5,737 nt of DNA from Puniceicoccales bacterium (GTDB lineage: Bacteria > Verrucomicrobiota > Verrucomicrobiia > Opitutales > UBA953): contig JAITXH010000072.1 of assembly GCA_031284845.1 (NCBI GenBank), positions 1 to 5,737 on the forward strand, given 5' to 3'. Position numbers and translations under genes: made by a program. A model generated the notes under the pieces. That model was not told where the DNA came from. It searched no databases and worked only from the letters and a program-made list of their open reading frames with translations. Shown piece after piece: positions 1 through 4,261 of the stretch; the stretch's first letter is position 1; every line of letters begins with the position of its first letter.

Positions 1-953
1 AAAAAGAAGTATTCCCACGCCTTTTGCCGATTGGGCCGCGACTCTATGCGCGTGAGATTCAACCCGCGCCCCGACAGCGGAAGCAGCGCCTTTTGCAACA
101 TCCCCGGCTCATGGTTTACCGTGAGCACGAGGCTGGTCTTGTATTCACACGCAGCTCCGGGCGGGTTTGTCTTCGTGCCGATGACGAAGAAACGCGTGAC
201 GTTGTCCCGCTTGTCCTGAATGCCCTGCGCGAGGATGGGCACTTCATAGAGTGTGGATGCGATGGCACTCGCCACAGCAGCCGTCCCCGCCTCCTCTACG
301 GCCCGGCGTGCGGCGGCGGCGGTGCTCTCCACGGCCTCCAGCTCCACTCCCGGCAAGTTCCTTTGCAGCCAGTTGCGACACTGCGCCAGCGCGGTATCCC
401 GCGACAAAACGCGCTTCACCCCGGCCAGCGTCCCGCGCCCGATCAGGCAGTGGTCTATCTCAAGATAAAGCTGTGCGACAATTTTCAGTTCCGATTCCGC
501 CAGCATATCTAACGAGTGGACAACGGCTCCCTCGGTGGAATTTTCGATGGGGATGACACCATAGGCGGTCTCGCCGCGCTCTACTGCGGCAAACACATCG
601 GGGATAGTGCGCATGGGCTTCAACGATACGCTGGAGCCGAAGCTCTTTGCCGCCGCCTGCTGCGTATAAGTCCCCTCCGGGCCAAGATACGCCACGGGGC
701 GCTCCATCTGAGAGCCGATGCACAAGGAAATGATTTCGCGGAAAATCGCACGAACCGACCCGCGCGGAAACCCCTCTACGGAATTCTCCAGCCTGGCAAG
801 TAACACCTCTTCACGGGCAGGCGCATAAAACGTGGCACCGATGGCCTTTTTAGCTGCCCCGATTTTCACGGCAAAGGCCTGCCGCTGTTGCAACAGCCGT
901 ATGATTTCGCAATCAATGCGATCTATTTCACTGCGATAGTCGTCAAGGTTCAC
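1..953 (-). CDS. pheA: Bifunctional chorismate mutase / prephenate dehydratase (P-protein), 3' end cut by window edge
   Basis: Cytoplasmic enzyme of phenylalanine synthesis: it rearranges chorismate to prephenate, then dehydrates and decarboxylates this to phenylpyruvate. I translated the minus strand by hand and found no frameshift. Residues 1-80 are an AroQ-type chorismate mutase with the expected basic and acidic positions (R7, R24, K35, R47, E48). Residues 86-265 are the prephenate dehydratase: YLGPEGT from residue 89, ENSTEG at 137-142 and the catalytic TRF at 253-255. From ~272 an ACT domain begins, with PGMLQKAL and ESRP (304-307), the region that binds Phe for feedback inhibition. The frame runs off the edge after KAWEYFF, so roughly 40 residues are missing relative to the usual ~360. 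The start is GTG (953-951), fixed by an in-frame TGA immediately upstream (956-954). No Shine-Dalgarno is visible. One oddity: the conserved SHPQ stretch reads SRDT (184-187). Divergent from prfC. Confidence 0.95.
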   Translation of the reverse strand, partial: MNLDDYRSEIDRIDCEIIRLLQQRQAFAVKIGAAKKAIGATFYAPAREEVLLARLENSVEGFPRGSVRAIFREIISLCIGSQMERPVAYLGPEGTYTQQAAAKSFGSSVSLKPMRTIPDVFAAVERGETAYGVIPIENSTEGAVVHSLDMLAESELKIVAQLYLEIDHCLIGRGTLAGVKRVLSRDTALAQCRNWLQRNLPGVELEAVESTAAAARRAVEEAGTAAVASAIASTLYEVPILAQGIQDKRDNVTRFFVIGTKTNPPGAACEYKTSLVLTVNHEPGMLQKALLPLSGRGLNLTRIESRPNRQKAWEYFF

Positions 954-1072
954 TCAGGCTTTTTGAGGCAATCCGTAAAAACTGAAAAGCTGAAAATTGC
1001 ACACCGGCTACCGCAATACCGGCATGGAGAAATGCGCCGACCCACCGCACACATTTCAAAAAGCCAGATCAT
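950..1072 (-). CDS. Possible 40-codon leader ORF overlapping the pheA start
   Basis: An ATG at 1072-1070 opens a 40-codon frame that ends in TGA at 952-950. The TGA overlaps the pheA GTG as GTGA, the arrangement usual for translational coupling. The product has four Phe, three of them in the stretch IFSFSVF (residues 26-32), five Cys and one Trp. It resembles no protein I know. The Phe cluster comes from a tandem TTTTCAG repeat (reverse complement of 982-997). The ATG has only a purine-rich AAGAAAAG directly before it, too close to act as a proper Shine-Dalgarno. It could be a phenylalanine leader peptide. However, a 40-codon open frame arises easily by chance, and any gene starting GTGA provides the overlapping TGA. 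Confidence 0.25.
   Translation of the reverse strand: MIWLFEMCAVGRRISPCRYCGSRCAIFSFSVFTDCLKKPE
957..1065 (-). repeat. Perfect 10-bp inverted repeat spanning the pheA leader
   Basis: GGCTTTTTGA at 957-966 is the exact reverse complement of TCAAAAAGCC at 1056-1065. In a pheA transcript the arm GGCUUUUUGA comes first and pairs with UCAAAAAGCC, which ends 3 nt before the GTG start. The 89-nt interval holds a smaller hairpin (CCGG/CCGG with an extra TA pair, 1004-1022). There is no U-tract after the stem, so it is not an intrinsic terminator. If it forms, it would cover the translation start region. Confidence 0.45.
982..997. repeat. Short tandem repeat, CTGAAAA twice with period 8
   Basis: CTGAAAAG (982-989) is followed directly by CTGAAAAT (990-997). 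On the minus strand this reads as two TTTTCAG units and supplies the codons behind the Phe-Ser-Phe-Ser part of the candidate leader ORF. It is probably a local duplication. Confidence 0.5.
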
Positions 1073-1085
1073 CTTTTCTTAATCT

Positions 1086-1114
1086 TTTATATGTAAACAA
1101 GTTGAAACTTCCCA
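1086..1114 (-). promoter_or_regulatory. Candidate sigma-70-type promoter for pheA leader
   Basis: Read on the minus strand, TATAAA (1091-1086) matches five of six bases of the -10 consensus. A poor -35, TGGGAA (1114-1109), lies 17 bp upstream. Transcription would begin near 1079, which would place the leader-ORF ATG (1072) only a few bases from the 5' end and would put both arms of the 957-1065 inverted repeat in the transcript. The call rests mainly on the -10, in an AT-rich stretch where such matches are common. Confidence 0.25.
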
Positions 1115-1171
1115 TGCGCGCTGCGTCCAGTTTCCGCTTTCCTCAATACGTCCTTTCCGCTTTGTTTACAT
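1091..1171 (+). repeat. Perfect 10-bp inverted repeat upstream of prfC
   Basis: ATGTAAACAA (1091-1100) and TTGTTTACAT (1162-1171) are exact reverse complements separated by 61 bp, with arm centres 71 bp apart. The second arm ends 8 nt before the prfC ATG. Two readings are possible. In RNA it would be a long-range stem that masks the initiation region. In DNA the arms contain TGTAAACA, itself close to a palindrome, and would be two operator-like sites in opposite orientation. The first arm also touches the candidate pheA -10. No protein partner can be named. Confidence 0.45.
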
Positions 1172-1179
1172 GTTTCCCC

Positions 1180-2787
1180 ATGACACCACAGCAGGAAATC
1201 GCCCGAAGGCGCACATTCGCGATCATCTCACATCCGGACGCCGGCAAAACAACACTCACCGAAAAACTCCTCCTCTACGGCGGTGCGCTCAATCTTGCCG
1301 GTGCCGTCAAGAGCCGCAAAAACCAGCACTCCACCACCTCCGACTTCATGGAGTTGGAGAAACAGCGCGGCATCTCGGTATCGTCCACCGTGCTCCAGTT
1401 CGAGTATCGCAGCTACGCCATCAACCTGCTCGACACACCCGGCCACAGAGATTTCTCCGAAGACACCTACCGCGTGCTCACCGCTGTGGACGCCGCCGTG
1501 ATGGTGCTCGACGCCGCGCGCGGCATCCAGGAACAGACTCTCAAACTCTTTCAGGTGTGCCGCCGCCGGGGCATCCCTATATTCACCTTCATCAACAAGT
1601 GCGACCGCCCCGGTAAAAATCCAATTGAGCTGCTCGACGAGATCGAAAAAACGCTCGACCTGCGCGTCTATCCCGTGACATGGCCCGTGGGTGAGGGTGC
1701 GGATTTTCACGGCGTGTATGACCGCCTCCAAGGGCGTGCGCACTGGTTTGAACGCGTCATCGGCGGTGCCCAGCAAGCCCCCGTCACCGTGGGCGGCCTA
1801 GACGACCCGGCCATCCGCGACGCCATCCCCGCCTCGCTTCACACCCGCCTGTGCGACGACATCGCGCTGCTCGACATGGCCGGCGGCACCTTCGATCCCG
1901 CCGCCGTGCTCGCCGGGAAACAGACTCCCGTGTATTTCGGCAGTGCGATGCACAACTTCGGTGTGCAACTGCTCCTCGACGGCTTCCTCGACTACGCGCC
2001 CGCGCCCGGCCCACGCCCGGCAGGCATCCGGGAAATACAACCCGCCGACAGTCCCTTTTCCGCCTTCATTTTCAAGATTCAGGCCAACATGGACCCCCGG
2101 CACCGCGACCGCCTCGCCTTCATGCGCGTGTGCTCAGGCCGCTTCGCCCGCGATATGCAGGTCACCCACTGCCAGAGCGGGAAAAAAGTGCGCCTCTCCT
2201 TCTCACACCAACTCTTCGGCCAAGAGCGCGAGACCCTCAACGAAGCCTGGCCGGGCGATGTGCTCGGCGTCACCGGTCTCCCCGACTTCGGCATTGGCGA
2301 CACGCTTTCCGAGGCCCCGGACATCATTTTCGATGCCATCCCGCCCTTTGCCCCGGAGTGTTTCGCCCTCCTGCACAACACTGACACCGGGAGCTTCAAA
2401 CGTTTCCGCACCGGTCTCGACCAGTTGCTTCAGGAAAAGGTCGTCCAGCGCTTCATGCCTGCCGACGGCGGCAGCATTCTACTGCTCGGCGCAGTCGGCC
2501 CGTTGCAATTCGATGTCGTCGCCTACCGCTTGCAATCGGAATACAACGCCGCTATCCGCCTGGAAAACGCCCCGTGGACAGTCGCCCGCTGGGTCGCCCC
2601 GTCAGTGCCATTGGAGAAGTTTTCCGGGCTTTTTCTCGGCGGAGCGAAACTGGTCTACGACGCCAAAGAGCGCCTCGTGCTCTTGTTCCAAAGCGAATGG
2701 AATGCGAATTATTTTGCCAAAGAAAATCCCGGCATCGCGCTCTACAATACGCCGGATCTGCTGCCCGCCTTCGAGCCTGCCTCTTGA
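1180..2787 (+). CDS. prfC: Peptide chain release factor 3 (RF3)
   Basis: Translational GTPase that removes RF1/RF2 from the ribosome after peptide release. The 535-residue product is close to the usual ~529. Residues 1-280 are the G domain: P-loop SHPDAGKTT (17-25), the RF3-type KQRGIS around the G2 loop (61-66), G3 DTPGH (85-89), G4 NKCD (139-142) and G5 GSA (254-256). A beta-barrel second domain follows, including the family stretch FKIQANMDPRHRDR. The C-terminal RF3 domain contains GAVGPLQFDVV. The frame stays open upstream to an ATG at 997 and another at 1114, but homology begins at QEIARRRTFAIISHPDAGKTT, so the ATG at 1180 gives the normal N-terminus. The upstream bases are pyrimidine-rich (GTTTCCCC) with no Shine-Dalgarno. 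All GTPase motifs are intact, so the protein should be active. Divergent from pheA and convergent with the lipoprotein gene. Confidence 0.97.
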   Translation: MTPQQEIARRRTFAIISHPDAGKTTLTEKLLLYGGALNLAGAVKSRKNQHSTTSDFMELEKQRGISVSSTVLQFEYRSYAINLLDTPGHRDFSEDTYRVLTAVDAAVMVLDAARGIQEQTLKLFQVCRRRGIPIFTFINKCDRPGKNPIELLDEIEKTLDLRVYPVTWPVGEGADFHGVYDRLQGRAHWFERVIGGAQQAPVTVGGLDDPAIRDAIPASLHTRLCDDIALLDMAGGTFDPAAVLAGKQTPVYFGSAMHNFGVQLLLDGFLDYAPAPGPRPAGIREIQPADSPFSAFIFKIQANMDPRHRDRLAFMRVCSGRFARDMQVTHCQSGKKVRLSFSHQLFGQERETLNEAWPGDVLGVTGLPDFGIGDTLSEAPDIIFDAIPPFAPECFALLHNTDTGSFKRFRTGLDQLLQEKVVQRFMPADGGSILLLGAVGPLQFDVVAYRLQSEYNAAIRLENAPWTVARWVAPSVPLEKFSGLFLGGAKLVYDAKERLVLLFQSEWNANYFAKENPGIALYNTPDLLPAFEPAS

Positions 2788-2802
2788 GAGAAAGGAAGAG
2801 GC
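2779..2802 (+). terminator. Hairpin over the prfC stop codon, weak terminator candidate
   Basis: GCCTCTT (2779-2785) and AAGAGGC (2796-2802) form a perfect 7-bp stem with a 10-nt loop, and a U-G pair can be added at the base. It overlaps the TGA (2785-2787). No T-tract follows, so if it acts at all it is more likely an mRNA 3'-end structure than a Rho-independent terminator. Confidence 0.25.
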
Positions 2803-2825
2803 GACTCCAACAGCATCCGGGAGCC

Positions 2826-2886
2826 TTCTTCAAGAATCGTAATGCAGAACTTATTTTTGCGGGACGACTTGGGGGATTCAGAAGAA
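2826..2886. repeat. Imperfect 11-bp inverted repeat in convergent spacer
   Basis: TTCTTC-AA-GAATC (2826-2838) pairs with GATTC-A-GAAGAA (2875-2886), giving 11 base pairs interrupted by a 2x1 internal loop, around a 36-nt loop. It lies between two convergent genes and could form a hairpin in either transcript. No T-tract follows on either side. Confidence 0.35.
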
Positions 2887-2934
2887 CAGATCCTGTGCTC
2901 CACTCGAAATAGCGAAAAAGCAAAGCGGCCTTCG

Positions 2935-2944
2935 CAACATGTTG
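2935..2944. repeat. Perfect 10-bp palindrome CAACATGTTG
   Basis: CAACATGTTG is self-complementary over all ten bases and sits in the gene-free convergent spacer. It could be a dimeric protein-binding site, but its position downstream of both genes argues against an operator for either. One such palindrome is not surprising by chance. Confidence 0.3.
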
Positions 2945-2978
2945 AGGTAGATTGCACAACCGGCAAACACCCAACACG

Positions 2979-3016
2979 CTCCAAAAGCCGCCCTGACTCA
3001 ACTGCTCTTTTCGGAG
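2979..3016 (-). terminator. Hairpin abutting the lipoprotein stop codon, weak terminator candidate
   Basis: On the minus strand CTCC-G-AAAAG (3016-3007) pairs with CTTTT-GGAG (2987-2979), nine pairs with one bulged G and a 19-nt loop. It begins on the base after the TAA (3019-3017). The sequence beyond it is GT-rich but has no solid U-tract. This is the best 3'-end structure I can see for the lipoprotein operon. Confidence 0.25.
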
Positions 3017-4192
3017 TTACGGCAGATTGATGACACTGAGGGTATGAACCTCGTCATTTTTCGAGTTTTTCAACCCGGGGAAAGCCCAGTCAAAATTCAC
3101 AATCAAGAGCTTGTCTCCCCACACCATCGGCTCGCAGGGCTGGTCCAACAGGCCATCTGCGCCGTCGGTATCATCGTTGACCCACAGCAGACCGAGCTTG
3201 CCGGCCTTGATGTCCCAGTAATGGACTGCGTTGTTCTGCGAATCGGTAATGATGATCCAGTTCTTTTTCGCGTAGTAGCAAATGCCGTCAATGCTGGGAA
3301 GCACCTTCGGATCCTGGAACAAGGTCTGGGGCTTTTCGTAGTTACCGTCACTCTTCGCCTTCAAAATGTAGAAATGCCCATCGCCGAAGTTTCCGGTGTA
3401 GATATTGCCCGCCGAGTCAAAGCACATGCCGTCTGCGGCAGCCGTATCATTCCGCACAGGCAGCGCTTGCGTCTCAGTCGTCCCCAGTAAGTAGGGGTCT
3501 TTTTCGGCCTGCTCTTTAGGCAGCAAGCGCACAGGGCCGTTTTTGAACGCGCTTATCGGCACGCGATAGACGCCACCCAGATTCTTGCCCGGAACGTCAA
3601 AAAATGTGTCCGTGAAATAAACCGAATCACCCCGGACGCGCACCGCATTGGCGAGGCGGATATTCTCCACCACCGGCTCGATGCGCAGTGGCTCGCCATT
3701 CTTATCAATGACTACACGCATCAAGCGCGACTTGTAGTCCTTGTTGAAGAAATACTGGTTGTCGCAGTAGTAGATGTTTCCGTCTTCGGCTAATTCAATG
3801 CCCATCGGTGCAGCAAGCTTGGTATCGGGATGAACCAGCGCCTGGACAAAAATCGACCAATTGCCGGTCTCCTTGCTCCTCCGCAGGATGGCCGCAGGAT
3901 AAGATGTGTTCACGTAGTTCGGCACGGAGAGGTAAATGTTGCCTTCCTTGTCCTGTGTCAGGCCGTCCGGCACATTGACATTGTCCCCGAACCGTTTGAA
4001 CAACGTCGGTTTATACGGACTGTCCGCCCGTGATGCACTCGCGTGCTCCCCTGCCCCGCCACTACATCCGGCCACGGCTGCAGCTCCCGCGACAGCAAGC
4101 GCACTTGCTAATATCCGCCACGTTTTCGCCTTGTCCAAAGCGCAGTGGAGGATGTCGGTGTATTTCCCTTTGAGGTGTCTGGAATAATTCAT
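3017..4192 (-). CDS. Exported SMP-30/NHL-like beta-propeller lipoprotein
   Basis: A 391-residue protein with a lipoprotein signal: basic DKAKTWR, a hydrophobic stretch, then lipobox AVAGC with the lipidated Cys at residue 43. Ser follows the Cys; in proteobacteria that would favour the outer membrane. After a short Ser/Gly/Ala linker come six repeats of the type 'P/D-G ... D-G-N-I-Y', near residues 74, 128, 180, 252, 300 and 350, as expected for a six-bladed propeller. N182 (LANAV) and D254 (AADG) could match two metal ligands of SMP-30/gluconolactonase proteins. The first-blade Glu ligand is not evident (VPDGL instead), so lactonase activity is uncertain. It lies 69 nt after the symporter stop on the same strand, so a shared sugar-related role is likely. 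The start is unsure: a GTG at 4243 and a TTG at 4138 are in frame, and the TTG gives the most typical signal peptide length. Confidence 0.85.
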   Translation of the reverse strand: MNYSRHLKGKYTDILHCALDKAKTWRILASALAVAGAAAVAGCSGGAGEHASASRADSPYKPTLFKRFGDNVNVPDGLTQDKEGNIYLSVPNYVNTSYPAAILRRSKETGNWSIFVQALVHPDTKLAAPMGIELAEDGNIYYCDNQYFFNKDYKSRLMRVVIDKNGEPLRIEPVVENIRLANAVRVRGDSVYFTDTFFDVPGKNLGGVYRVPISAFKNGPVRLLPKEQAEKDPYLLGTTETQALPVRNDTAAADGMCFDSAGNIYTGNFGDGHFYILKAKSDGNYEKPQTLFQDPKVLPSIDGICYYAKKNWIIITDSQNNAVHYWDIKAGKLGLLWVNDDTDGADGLLDQPCEPMVWGDKLLIVNFDWAFPGLKNSKNDEVHTLSVINLP

Positions 4193-4197
4193 AGAGG

Positions 4198-4212
4198 CGC
4201 CCAACGTGGGCG
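4198..4212 (-). promoter_or_regulatory. GC-rich hairpin between symporter and lipoprotein genes
   Basis: On the minus strand CGCCCA-CGT-TGGGCG is a perfect 6-bp stem with a 3-nt loop, in the symporter-lipoprotein gap and 5 nt before the ATG at 4192. No U-tract follows, so it is not a terminator. In an operon transcript it could protect or set off the upstream message, or hinder initiation at 4192. Confidence 0.4.
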
Positions 4213-4261
4213 ATTCTCCGGGGACATCAAGAAAAACTGGCACCCTGCAAAAAACAGCACG

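Larger units (their letters stand above)
2788..3016. other. Convergent intergenic spacer without a gene
   Basis: 229 bp lie between the prfC stop and the lipoprotein stop. The open frames crossing it match no family I know, have no ribosome-binding site and mostly run into the flanking genes out of frame. The spacer holds only the small inverted repeats and the palindrome listed separately. Confidence 0.6.

Noticed and set aside
24..803. Plus-strand open frames across the pheA region (for example 24-512 and 516-803)
   Set aside because: They lie antisense to a clearly recognisable PheA. Their translations are Arg/Pro-rich and match no family, as expected of shadow frames in GC-rich DNA.
1102..1130. 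Plus-strand promoter for prfC starting from TTGAAA at 1102
   Set aside because: The -35-like box is fair, but no acceptable -10 lies 16-18 bp downstream (GTCCAG at 17 bp). I see no convincing prfC promoter.
997..1179. N-terminal extension of prfC from the ATG at 997 or 1114
   Set aside because: RF3 proteins begin a few residues before the RRRTFAIISHPDAGKTT stretch. The extension resembles no known domain and crosses the intergenic inverted repeats.
1228..1776. 182-codon minus-strand frame inside prfC
   Set aside because: It is antisense to the GTPase domain of RF3 and has no recognisable motif; it is open because of third-position GC bias.
1943..2842. 299-codon plus-strand frame overlapping the 3' part of prfC
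   Set aside because: It is a Ser/Pro/Arg-rich alternate frame of the RF3 coding sequence. The prfC frame carries all the family motifs through this region.
2842..3030. 62-codon plus-strand frame in the convergent spacer, considered as a small gene
   Set aside because: It has no ribosome-binding site and no recognisable similarity, and it runs into the lipoprotein gene on the opposite strand.
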